DNA of 64,000 nt from the NCBI GenBank assembly GCA_030847615.1, contig JAUMIR010000003.1:62109001-62173000 (forward strand), written 5' to 3'. Made by a program: the position numbers and the translations under genes. The DNA comes from Gambelia wislizenii. Its lineage: Eukaryota; Chordata; Lepidosauria; Squamata; Crotaphytidae. Below, in pieces: positions 1 to 10,009 of this stretch (position 1 is its first letter; every line of letters starts with the position of its first letter). The notes beneath the pieces were generated by a model. That model did no database searches. It was not told where the DNA came from and worked only from the letters and a program-made list of their open reading frames with translations.

Positions 1-607
1 TACATAAAAGAGCCTTCGTCTTTATGGCTCAACTATCCTTCCTCAAGAGGAAAGAAACTAAAGTTGAAGAAATTCTTTCAGTAATGGACTCTATAGTTTA
101 TTAAATGGTATGCCCCAGTATGTGCAATTAATAGGCTATAGATTTATTCCTAGCACATCTTCAGTTACAATAGGCTCTGATCTTCCTTTGTACCTTTGTC
201 TTTTTTTAATGTGTCTTCCAGTTGAACCAGTTCTTTACAGAGAGTTAGGAGATGGTTCCTTCCTTGCTTTTCAGCTGTACGTAGTTAATGATTACTGAGG
301 AACTGAGATTTGGCAGTGTAAAAGCAGAAGAATCTAGAGCAGTGAAAATAACCCTTTTGTTTTGGGAGAAAATCTATTTTATATTTTCCCCCTGTGGGGG
401 AAGTGGGTGGAAACAACAAAAGAACAATAATACTGTACTGTATAAAGCGCCTTTACATGTTGTTGTTGTTTTTTTTAAAAAAAAAATAGATTTAAGGCCT
501 ACAAATACTTAGATGAGGCCCATTGAAATAATTGGGAATTGTTCATCATGGCTTCATTCCCAATTATTTCCATAGGTCAGCTCTAAATATTAATAAAGCT
601 AGAGCCA
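1..607. other. Intronic sequence, no gene
   Basis: Short open frames here have no recognisable product. The only structure seen is a perfect 15-bp hairpin: arms 525-539 and 556-570, both reading as GAAATAATTGGGAAT or its complement, with a 16-base loop. The last eight bases (600-607, TAGAGCCA) are the left target-site duplication of the next element. Confidence 0.6.
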
Positions 608-1310
608 CATCCTCCAACATTTTACAAATGAAAACTGGGACATATGGGGCCAAGCAACATCAGGGTGTGCTCAAGATGTTAAAAGTTATTAATGAAGAAC
701 ACACAAGCTAGGAGAGGCTGTAGCAGTTTGCTTTTTCCTAAATCTACAGGGAAGGCCAAGATTCCACCCTGACTCTCCTTTCCCCCCTGCTGAAATAGGA
801 GATTTTCAGACGCGATTTTCGGGTCTGTATATTCCAAAACAGCTCTGTTGCTGCTGCGCGGCAGGGGAGCAGTTTTGGACGACGCCGTTCCTCTGCCGAA
901 CCCCTCCGTGTCACTTCCGTGACAGAATGGAGGAAGCTGCATCACATTTCACTCACGGGCAACAATTGTGAGTGAAATATGACGCGGCTTCCTCCATTCT
1001 GTCATGGAAGTGACACGGAGGGGTTTGGCAGAGGAACGACATCATCCAAAATTGCTCCCCTGCCACGCGGCAGCAACGGAGCTGTTTTGGAATATATAGA
1101 CCCGAAAATCACGTCTGAAAATCTCCTTAATTGAGTGCAAACTACTTTTGCACTTTGAACTCAGTTTGCAGCAGTTGAAGTAAGCTGAGGGCAAAGGCGG
1201 GAATGGGGGGAGGAGAGAGAAACTGGGACTTTCAAAAGCAGTTGAAAAAGTGGAATCACAGAGGATTAATTGGGAATGTCACTGCTGATTCAGGACACTT
1301 GGAGGGTATG
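608..1310 (+). mobile_element. hAT-type MITE, family A (with nested palindrome)
   Basis: The ends are complementary (CATCCTCCAAC at left, TTGGAGGGTATG at right) and flanked by a perfect 8-bp duplication TAGAGCCA (600-607 and 1311-1318), the hAT signature. No transposase frame is present, so it is non-autonomous. Related copies lie at 16496-17050, 18726-19060 (opposite strand) and 54131-54499, sharing blocks such as GTTATTAATGA and GAAGTAAGCTGAG. Compared with 54131-54499, this copy has a 0.33-kb palindrome inserted at 798-1126. Confidence 0.85.
798..1126. repeat. 329-bp imperfect palindrome (fold-back MITE)
   Basis: Two arms of about 155-160 bp (798 to about 956, and about 969 to 1126) are reverse complements with scattered mismatches, around a short spacer near 960-968. 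The arms begin GGAGATTTTCAGACG and are rich in CpG and GC. The block is absent from the related hAT MITE at 54131. The target duplication is unresolved: TA or TTAA-like bases flank it (796-797, 1127-1130). A fold-back or mariner-like MITE is the likely identity. Confidence 0.8.
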
Positions 1311-1318
1311 TAGAGCCA

Positions 1319-1723
1319 ACACAGAGAGAAAAAAAGAAAGATGTGCATGTTGGAGGGAAAGTACTAGGTTTTGACCTATATTGGAAAATGAATTAAAGTT
1401 TGGTCCCAGCTGTTAAAAGGTTGAAGGTTACTGTTTTAGACCACATATAACCTCTTGTTCAATTCCTCCACTTTAGTTTCTCCCCTTTTGCGACACTAGC
1501 CTATCAAATTTCACTCATGCACACTAGTCAGATAAACCATACTGTGAGCACTAGGTGTATGGGGGGGAATCCTTATTCCAATATATACTTCTGTTTTGCT
1601 TTGAATAAAATATTTATTTTTCTAAGTCAATATGTATCCAATTGATACCTTTTGACAAGCCGGAATGTTATTCAGTGGGATATATCTGTGGGAAACTATC
1701 CTTCAAGTACAGTGTGTGTGAGT

Positions 1724-1758
<35 letters not shown>

Positions 1759-2626
1759 AAGAAAGAACATCTACCTGAATATTTTTTAAAAATTATATGA
1801 AACTCAGCAGTCAAAAAAGCTAGATTATTTTTTAAAAGCAGATGTAGATGAAAGTTGCCTGTTTCTGGAGCATTTGTAAGAGATATTGGGGACAAAAATA
1901 TTCTAAGGGCTGAAATTATAAACATATTTACCTGGTAGAGTAATTAGATCCCTGTTACAAGTAGCCTAGTCCATATGATTATTTCTACAGAGTGAGCACC
2001 CTTGTAGCCTGCAAATGTTTTATAATAATCCCTGAGCATTGATTATGCTGGCTGGAATTTATGGGAGTTGTAGTCATAGCACCTGAAGGCCACCTGGTTG
2101 TATAGCCCTGATTTGTGCCTGTGACTATGTGGAAACTCATAGGAGAGCAACGGGGGGGGGGGTTATTATTTTCTCTCCCAGGGTCCTCATGAGGACACAC
2201 AAACTGTTAAGTTCACCAAAAGGGGAGGATGCAAAAAGGAAAAAGAAAAGGAAGGATGTCCACTTCTGGTTTTAACAAACTGGTATTTTGTTAAACAGTG
2301 AGGGGGTCTGCAATATATTTGAAAGATACATTGCTGCATTTGGAGGATTCCAGGGGAGGCAGTTCTCAAAAAAAAAATTGCCAGGCAAAAGGCACTCTGG
2401 GGAAGTTTGAGGAGTCATCAACTGCAAAAACAGGCTTGGGAGGCACATGTGGTGGCCCTCAAGCCACATTTTTCCCACAGCTCAAGAATGGGAAGCCTCT
2501 TTCAGCCAAAGGATTTAATTCAGTTTCAAGAAGTTCTCAGAACTGCATTCTAGTGAAGTTAAAGGCAGAAAGGTGAAACCAAAAATGCAAGCATATTTTA
2601 GCTTGAAGCTGTTATTGCCAGTACAA
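1319..2626. other. Intronic sequence with microsatellite and repeat scrap
   Basis: Contains a GA-rich microsatellite at about 1711-1768. A short remnant around 2035-2105 includes GGGAGTTGTAGTC, a motif recurring in similar remnants near 13955, 14310, 15690 and 32250. No exon-like open frame was recognised. Confidence 0.5.
1711..1768. repeat. (GA)n microsatellite
   Basis: GTGTGAGTGAGAGAG grading into interrupted GA repeats and GAAA units. It forces an antisense open frame rich in Ser/Leu that is not a gene. Confidence 0.9.
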
Positions 2627-3200
2627 GTATACCTCAGTTAATGAAGTCGATGTGTTCCTGGGCATTACTTCTTTAACAGAACTTTTAGTACCAGAGGCAG
2701 AAATAACATGGAAAGAACAGAGACAGGTTCCTGCACCACAAAAAAGAACAGCAGTCCAACATTGTTGTCAAACTTAATTCAAAATTAACAAAGTACACAT
2801 ATGAAATGAAACAACCAGGTCAGGTAAACTGTATTATTATCGGCTAGAATCTCGTTGGAACGTCTAACCACCGTAGTTACTATATGGCAACACAGAGACT
2901 CACAGTTTGAAATCCCCAGTCCCCACTTACTGGGAAGCAGACAGGAGGCCATTCCAAGAAGCACTGACTGATGGTCCCACTCCATCCTGGGAATAATCTC
3001 TGTTGGGACAGGCAGAAACAGAGTCCCTGTCACAATTCTCCCTCACACCAGAGATCACTTGTGCAAGTGGGCATGCGAATGACAGTCCACTGCTTTCTAA
3101 ACAACAGGGGAATGACCCCCTCCCATTGATTGCAGCTGCTTCCTGGTAAGTGGGGATTGGGGGACTTTCACAGGCCCTACATGTCCCCTAAATGAGGGAA
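2627..3200. mobile_element. Degraded DNA transposon remnant(s) with inverted arms
   Basis: The segment opens with AGTATACCTCAGTTAATGAAG, a TIR-like start. Farther in, CCCCAGTCCCCACTTACTGG (near 2915) is roughly complementary to CTGGTAAGTGGGGATTGGGG (near 3144). The matching outer terminus at the right is not evident, so boundaries and class are uncertain. Confidence 0.4.
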
Positions 3201-3202
3201 TA

Positions 3203-3496
3203 CAGTAGTACCCCCACATCCACTGATTCACCATCCGATGATTCAATTATCAGCAGGGGTTGGACAGGGGATGGAGGGAAGGAGGAGTAGATCTTCCTGC
3301 TCCTGTGGTAGGACTGGCAACAGCAGCAAAGGGAGGAAAGGAGTAGATCTCACCTCCCTTCTCCCCCGGGATGGGCCCCCAGGATCGCTCCCGTGGCAGG
3401 AATGGCAACGGGGTTTTTTGCTATTATCCATGAATTTCATTAGCCCCGGGGGTGCGGGGCTTGAACCAATCCCCCATGGATACAGCAGTCCGACTG
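3203..3496. mobile_element. Tigger/pogo-like MITE
   Basis: CAGTAGTACCCCC at the left and CAGCAGTCCGACTG at the right form imperfect terminal inverted repeats, with TA on both sides (3201-3202, 3497-3498), as expected for Tc1/mariner/pogo elements. Subterminal ATCCACTGATTC and CCATGGATACAG also pair. The interior has frames open on both strands, but no transposase motif is recognised. Confidence 0.7.
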
Positions 3497-3499
3497 TAC

Positions 3500-4230
3500 A
3501 TAGAGATTGTGAAGGAATGCATAACACTTGGTTACCCATTTTTAACTCCTCGGCAGGATTCCAGCCATTATTATTAACTATACCTTGCCTTGTCCCCAAC
3601 ATTGGGAACCAATTAAAAATTCTACAATTAAAAACATATAAAAAGTCAACATTAACATAGAATTAAAATTATTAACCATATTAAAAAATATATACTTTAA
3701 TTTTTTTAATTAAGCAATATATTTGCATAAATAAACAAAAACATTTTGATTCTTCTAGAGACCATTTGAACATTTCATTAAAAATGCATCCAGGAATGAT
3801 TTTTTTCCCTACCTCCTCCACTTTTCTTATGATGTTTCATGTTGGTTGCCAAAATTATAACATCTATACTTATTAATATGTTGGGGGTAGCTGATGAGGT
3901 AGGCTTATCATCCACGGTGCCCTTTTTTCCCTGTTTTGCTGTTCACTCGTGCTCAGTAAGGGATTCTGGAGGCAGCTGCTGTTTGCCTTGCCTCTTACAG
4001 GCAGACTGTCATGTAACTACTTCGTCAAAGTCAGTGGACAGCAGCTTCAGGGTTAAACAGTAAGTTTTATTGTCACTGGAAACTAAAGAGCAAAGTGTAC
4101 AAAATTGTTGCTTCAAATGAAGTTCATTGGCAAAACAGTAAAATAAGAAGTATTCCCAATTAGTCAAAATCTGGTGGGCAACTGAGCCCATTTCCTTGAA
4201 CTGCATCATTAGAGTCCTCTGGAAGAGAAG
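3500..4230. other. AT-rich intron, nothing recognised
   Basis: A run of AT-rich sequence (3600-3760) resembles the poly-A/T tail region of an old LINE but is too decayed to assign. No splice-flanked coding segment was seen. Confidence 0.4.
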
Positions 4231-4318
4231 TCTGAATACCTCACAGAATTACAGATTCTATGATTCCATGGGATAGAGCCACAGCAGTTAAAAGTGGCAT
4301 GAAACTTCTGCAGTTGTG
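4231..4318 (-). mobile_element. Half of a hAT-like MITE, family B
   Basis: TACCTCACAGAATTACAGATT, then CCATGGGATAGAGCCA, ending TTCTGCAGTTGTG, match the right half of the MITE at 16571-16779 (CTACAAATACC, then GTGTCAAACTGC, then TTCTGCAGTG). Old and incomplete. Confidence 0.55.
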
Positions 4319-4412
4319 TAATATAGATGCACTTGGAATGAAAATAGCTGGAATAAACATTTGAGCTTGGAGAAAGATGATACTGCATCAACAGAACTCA
4401 ATAACATAGCGA

Positions 4413-4592
4413 GGAACTGTAGTTCAGTAGTATAAAATGTATTGCATGCAGAAGACCCCACTAGTTCAATCCTCAACATCTCCGGGTAGGAAAAACATCC
4501 TAGCTGAAACCCTGAACAACCAGTCATTCTACAATACTTGCTAGATGGACCAATGGTCTGACTCAGCATTAACCCACTTCCTGTGTTCCTAA
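4413..4592 (+). mobile_element. tRNA-derived SINE (GCATGCAGAAG type)
   Basis: A pol III A-box-like TAGTTCAGTAGTA and a B-box-like AGTTCAATCCT lie about 40 bp apart. GCATGCAGAAGACCCC and GATGGACCAATGGTCTGACTC follow, a body known from amniote tRNA SINEs. The copy is diverged and has no clear target duplication. Confidence 0.65.
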
Positions 4593-5395
4593 TATTTTAA
4601 GCAAAAGAATGGCTTATGTAGTCAGACATTTGCTGCTTGGACTTATGTACTGATTTACCAGTCCATTTTAGAGTGGTGTCTGGAGCATTTGAGCCCTCTG
4701 TAGTATAGGAGCAAGACATGCTTGACAATCTCATGCTGTGAATCCAAAATCAATTTTGGGCATATGTCTGCAGACTATTATTATTTTGCAGAGTTCTGGC
4801 CTAAATTTGCTGTTAAGATGCATTAGGAAAGTGGTGGGGGGGGGGTGATCACTGCAAATTAATACAAAATGCCATAGCAGGCAGAAGGAATGTCTTGCTC
4901 CTAAACCATAATGGGCCCAAAAGTATCAGCCTACTGCCCAAGATGAAAAAGTGGATACAAAAATTGAACTAAAGCTTTAAAAGTTTGTATTCTGTAGCAC
5001 ATTATCAATCACTGCAACATGACGTATTTTTTTAAGAGTAGAAAGGACATTTGTTTCTCTCACACAGTTTTTGAAGCCATTTTGAAACCAAAGTGAAAGC
5101 ACCCACAATACTTTGTCTCAAGAGTTTATATCATGCTTGCATGGTGAAGCTAAACAGCAATTATGATTAAAAGTCTGTTTTCTTGTGGGCCAACACTGTG
5201 TATGTTACCTAGAGACTACTGGTTGGTTTAAAGTTATTTGTGGCTGCTTCTCTCTGAACCATTCCTTTTGACCATGCATGATGGTGGACCTGCAAACCAC
5301 CAGCCTGCTCCTAGTTTCCCCCCTGCTTTTCCCTCCAACCCTTGGGATGTGGAATATTGTGTCAGTTAAAAAGCATGCTAATTTCAGCCTTCCAA
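4593..5395. other. Intronic sequence, nothing recognised
   Basis: No repeat family, exon or RNA gene could be recognised beyond a G-rich run near 4840. Confidence 0.4.
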
Positions 5396-7500
5396 TCATA
5401 GAATCATATAATTGTAGAGTTGGAAGAGACCACAAGGGCCATCCAGTCCAACCCCCTGCCATGCAGGAATACACAATCAAAGCATCCCTGACAGATGGCA
5501 TCCAGCCTCTGTTTAAAGATGTCCAAGGAAGGAGACCTCACCATACTCCGAGGGAGTGTGTTCCATTGCTGAACAGCTCTTACTGTCAGAAAGTTCCTCC
5601 TAATGTTGAGGTGGAATCTCTGTTCCTGGAGCTTGCATCCATTGTTCCGTGTTCTAGTCTCTGGAGCAGCAGAAAACAAGCTTGCTCCATCCTCAATGTG
5701 ACCCCTTCAAATACTTAAACAGGGCTATCATATTGCCCCTTAACCGTCTTTTTTCCAGGCTAAACATACCCAGCTCCCTAAGTCTTTCCTCATAAGGCAT
5801 GGTTTCCAGAGCTTTCACCATTTTAGTCACCTTTCTCTGGACACACTCCAATTTGTCAATATCTTTTTGAATTGTGGTGGGCAGAACTGAACACAGTATT
5901 CTAGGTGAGGCCTAACCTAGGCAGAATAGAGTGGCACCATTACTTCCCTTTTCTAGACACTATACTTCTATTGGTGCAGCCCAAAATCGCATTGGCCTTT
6001 TTAGCTGCCGCATCACACTGTTGACTCATGTTCAACTTGTGGTCTACCAGGACTCCTAGATACCTTTTGCACGTAGTCTCATTCAACCAGGTCTCCCCCA
6101 TCCTATATCTATGCATTTCATTTTTCCGCCCTAAGTGCAGTACCTTACATTTCTCTGTATTGAATTTCATTTTGTTAGCTTTGGCCCAGCTTTCCAGTCT
6201 ATCCAGGTCATTTTGAATTTTGATCCTGTCCTCTAGGGTATTAGCTACTCCTCCTAATTTGGTGTCATCTGCAAATTTGATAAGTATGCCCCTAATTCCA
6301 TCATCCAAGTCATTGATAAAGATGTTGAATAGCACTGGGCCCAGGACAGAACCCTGTGGCACCGCACTGGTCAAGACGAAGAGGAGCCACTGCTGAGCAC
6401 CCTTTGGGTTTAGCCAGTCAACCAATTACAAATCCATGTAACATTTAACTTGTCTAGCCCACATTTTACAAACTTGTTTGCAAGAATGTCATGGGGAACC
6501 TTGTCAAAGACCTTACTGAAATCAAGGTATGTGATATCCACAGCGTTCCCTTCATCTACCAAGCTGGTAATTTTATAAAAAAAAAAGAGATCAGATTAGT
6601 CTGGCATGACTTGTTTCTCTGAAACCCATGTTGACTTTTTGTGATTATGGCATTGCCTTCTAAATGTTCACAGATTCTCTGTTTAATGATCTGCTCTAGA
6701 ATCTTCCCTGGTATTGATGTCAGACTAACTGGACGATAATTGTTGGGATCCTCTTGTTTTCCCTTTTTGAAGATGGGGACAACATTTGCCTGTCAGGGAA
6801 AATAGATTTTGTGATCAGGAGTCTGTCTCCCCCTCCCTGAGTAATTTTTTCACCAGACCTTATCAGGCAGCCAGTTTGGTTATCAAAGGCTCATAAATCT
6901 GTCTGTCTTGTTATTCTGTTCTTTGGGGGTTGCAAATAAGGAATCGAAACTTGAAACTATTTCTTACTTTCGTTTCTCCCAAAGACTGGGTGTTTAGGGA
7001 CTATATAACTGGGAGGGGTTATTGGAGCTAGTTTTAGAAAGTTTGAGGGCTTCAAGTTTGTGTGTTTCTCTCTCTTGCTTTGAGAGAACCTTTGGCGCAC
7101 ATAGAAAACATGGCTAAATGTTTTCTGTTACTGTTTTTCTTTTTATTTAATTGTTATTAATAAAAGCCTTAAAGAATATTGGCATGGACTTATTTTTGCA
7201 CCAAAGGAGTATTTATTTGCTCACAAAGCACACGCTTTCTCTGCTGCATGCATGAACAAGGAGTAACTGCACTCTGCACATTCCTGCGACATTGCCCTCC
7301 TCCAGTCTGCTGGGACTTCTCCTGTTCTCCAGGAGTTCTCAAAGATTATTGCCAATGGCTCTGAGATTACATTTGCCAGCTCTTTTAATACCCTTGGATG
7401 TAGTTCATCTGGTCCTGGAGATTTAAATTCATTTAAATTCCAACACAAACTAGCTGACTGAAGCATGGTCCTATATCTGACTGCGCTTTGATTATAGAGG
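5396..7500 (-). mobile_element. CR1 LINE, 5'-truncated, interrupted by a solo LTR
   Basis: Read on the minus strand it encodes the CR1 reverse transcriptase domain and C-terminal part: [20 protein letters not shown] (RT motif B region), [13 protein letters not shown] (catalytic motif C), [16 protein letters not shown] and [16 protein letters not shown]. The 3' end at 5396-5411 carries the ATTCTATGA-type terminal repeat of CR1. The frame is broken (for example near 5940 and 6370). The 5' endonuclease part is missing; homology fades after about 7445, so the outer limit is approximate. An LTR at 6791-7291 splits it. Apart from that insertion it closely resembles the copy at 62985. Confidence 0.9.
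6791..7291 (+). mobile_element. Solo LTR (501 bp)
   Basis: It begins TGTC and ends GACA and is flanked by a 5-bp duplication TTGCC (6786-6790 and 7292-7296). Removing it and one TTGCC restores CR1 colinearity (ACATTTGCCCTCCTCC). Inside lie a TATA-like CTATATAACTGG near 7000 and AATAAAAGCC near 7159, about 155 bp apart, as expected of U3 and R. No internal retroviral or Gypsy coding region is present, so it is a recombined solo LTR. The parent clade cannot be assigned. Confidence 0.82.
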
Positions 7501-7783
7501 TGTCATCATTTTTGACAACCTGATTTTGCAGATACAGATGAAAACTCCATGAACAATCCTGTCTCTCATGCTCTTAGGAGCTGGCAGGCTGTTATTGAAA
7601 GACAGGAGACACATGATGGTGGGAGAGGTTGCCTTTTCTCACTCTCCAACAAAACCAAATAATAGCCAGCACAACCATATCACCACATCAATGAATTGGA
7701 TAAAATGTAACTGGAATATTCTCCACATATGTTTCTGTGGGCAAAGAGCAAAAATGCTAAAGATAGGATAGCATTTGCTACTA
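7501..7783. other. Intronic sequence, nothing recognised
   Basis: A short stretch between the CR1 copy and a Tigger-like element. Part of it (to about 7520) may still be diverged CR1. Confidence 0.35.
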
Positions 7784-8115
7784 CAGGTTGAGTATCTGTT
7801 ATCCAAAATGCTTGGGACCAGAAGTGTTTTGAATTTGGGGGGGGGGTCAGATTTTGGAACATTTGTGTATATATAATGAGATATCTTGGAGATGGGACCC
7901 AAATCTAAACACAAAATTAATCTGTTTCATATACACCTTATACACATAGACTGAAGGTAATTTTATACACAATATTTTTAATAATTTTGTCCATGAAACA
8001 AACTTTGTGTACATTGAATCATTAGAAAGCAAAGGTGTCACTATCTCAGCCACCCATGTGGACAATTTTGGATTTGGGAGGATTTTGGATTTCTGAATAA
8101 AGGATACTCAACCTG
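7784..8115. mobile_element. Tigger-like non-autonomous DNA transposon
   Basis: CAGGTTGAGTATCTGTTATC at the left and GGATACTCAACCTG at the right are terminal inverted repeats. TA precedes the left end; the right flank reads AA, a decayed TA. The interior motifs (CTTGGGACCAGAAGTG, AATGAGATATCTTGG, CACTATCTCAGCCACCC) recall a widespread amniote family. No transposase frame remains. Confidence 0.75.
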
Positions 8116-8192
8116 AAGTAGTTATTGTTAGAGCCAGCTCTGCACAAGATAAAGTGATATGGTCCTTGCCCAGGATGCCATTTTCAGATAAC

Positions 8193-8427
8193 TTCCTTTT
8201 GTTGTTGTTGTGTGCCTTCAAGTCATTTCCAACTTATGGGGACCCTGAGGTGAACCTATTACAGGGTTTTCTTGGCAAGATTTGTTCAGAGGGCCTTTCT
8301 CTGAGGCTGAGAGAGTGTGGCTTGCCCAAGGTCACCTGGTGGGTTTCCATGGCTGAGCAAAAATGAAATCTGTGGTCTTCAGAGTCATAGTCCAACGCTC
8401 AAACCACTACACCACATTGGCTCTCTT
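8193..8427 (-). mobile_element. tRNA SINE with Bov-B-like tail (Sauria-SINE-like)
   Basis: On the minus strand: a tRNA-like head GTGGTGTAGTGGTTTGAGCG, a CORE-like GGTGACCTTGGGCAAGCCAC, and a tail CATAAGTTGGAAATGACTTG followed by GCACACAACAACAACAA. The tail resembles the 3' end of Bov-B LINEs, which are known to mobilise Sauria SINEs. Confidence 0.8.
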
Positions 8428-10009
8428 ACACAAGACATTAAAACAAAGCTTGCTTTTCATTGCATGCATTATTGACAGGTTCCAGAGAGAGGGTCTTCAT
8501 AATGAGAAATTATGTCTGTGCTGTTTTGTGTGTCAATTTTTTTGCACAAAAACACACAGAGATTTCTATGTGAGAAGACTTTGCAGAGAGCACCTCTACA
8601 CAAAGCTTGATTTTTCCTTGAGTATGAAAAGTGGCTGCGCCAGGAGAAGCCTGTGCTTACAGGGACAGAATCGCCCTCTAGGTGTCACATCATAAATCTT
8701 CTTATAAAGGTTATGAAGAAGGAGTGTCTTAGAATGAGGGTTGTACAATCTGGAAATCTGCAGATTACCTCCATACCTTCCTTTCATATAGTGTGTAACC
8801 CCTGAATTAGAGAAGTTACAAAGAAACCTTGTGTGAAAATTGCATGCCGGCATACATTTTCCTAGCCTATACCTGTAAGTTCTCATACTGTTCAAGGTGA
8901 CAGATGCTCTAAGGCAAAAGAGATTGTTCAAATAAAAGTAGAGATGATACTTCAGATGGCAAGCTTGCACTCTCCAGTTCCATTCTCAAGCTTGCTTTGT
9001 CAGAGTTAAAAATCCCTTCAACATGCTCTTTTCTTCCCCACAGGAATATTTGGAGTCAAGAGATCTTAAAGCTGCAATCCTCGTAGCCACTTCGCAAGGA
9101 GTAAGGCCTACTGGATTCAGCAGGGCTTAATTCTGAGTAGATACGTGTAGGACTACACTGTAGGAGAATTAATGTGACCTGTCTTTCAGATGATGTTTTG
9201 TTCATTCCATTGTTTATATGGATTGGATTGCCTGGGAGACCTTAATAATCTTGTTAAAGTAAAGATTTAATCTTTCTACAGTGCAAGGGCTAGTTCAAAA
9301 AGTCAGGCTCAGATGTGCTGGTTGTCACAGTTGGAATATATTAGTTAACAATGCTAACTCTGTTGTGAATGGGTTAGTTCCAGTTCCTTGTAGACAGACC
9401 TTGTGAAGTGTGGTAGCGGACAGGCTTAACAGTTGCCTCAGTACTGGAGAGAATTGGACACCAAGAGGGACCAGCTGTGCTGGGCAGCTGCGGTCAGAAT
9501 GCAAAGCTAGATTATTATGATTCGAACAGATGGAAGAAGCTATGAAGAGCTCTGGGTTGGGACCAACACAGTTGTTTATAAAGGGACCACAACCAAAGAA
9601 GCAAAGCCAGCTGTAACAATCCAGTTTGACAGCTGTCTGTCATAATCTCTTTTACTCCTAAAGAGCAAGCAACTGTGGTTGCATTCCTCTGTGTGCTCCA
9701 AATTAAGAGTTGGATGTTTGATCTTTTACCCAGGAATGCAGTATTCATGTGTCATTTATTTTGGTCTTTGTGTTTTCCATAACTGAACAACAGCATTGAA
9801 AATTTAAGCACAATGTGCGTCACCTCCATTTTCCATCATTGTTTGGTTCTTGTTTTTGTTTCCTCTTCTAGCATCTGTTTTGCAGCAAACTAGTTGCTTG
9901 ATCTTACTTTTCTTTGTTTGTTCCAAGAAAGTTTCACAGATCTAGTTGTAAACTGGCCAAATTTAGATAACCATTGGACATAGAGATTAAAGCTGCAGTC
10001 CTATGCACA
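8428..10009. other. Intronic sequence with one repeat scrap
   Basis: A fragment at about 9063-9165 (CAAGGAGTAAGGCCTACTGG and GAGTAGATACGTGTAGGA) belongs to a short dispersed repeat; its start motif recurs near 9990. The rest gives no recognisable exon or repeat. Confidence 0.4.

Noticed and set aside
879..1080. CpG island promoter
   Set aside because: The CpG density belongs to the palindromic MITE arms and there is no adjacent first exon.
3238..3660. 140-codon frame with an antisense partner of 119 codons
   Set aside because: It overlaps a Tigger-like MITE with terminal repeats and TA duplications; neither frame shows a transposase motif.
5278..5718. Plus-strand 146-codon frame
   Set aside because: Shadow of the antisense CR1 LINE.
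8380..8427. Functional tRNA gene
   Set aside because: Only pol III box-like sequences remain within a SINE; no cloverleaf with anticodon stem was seen.
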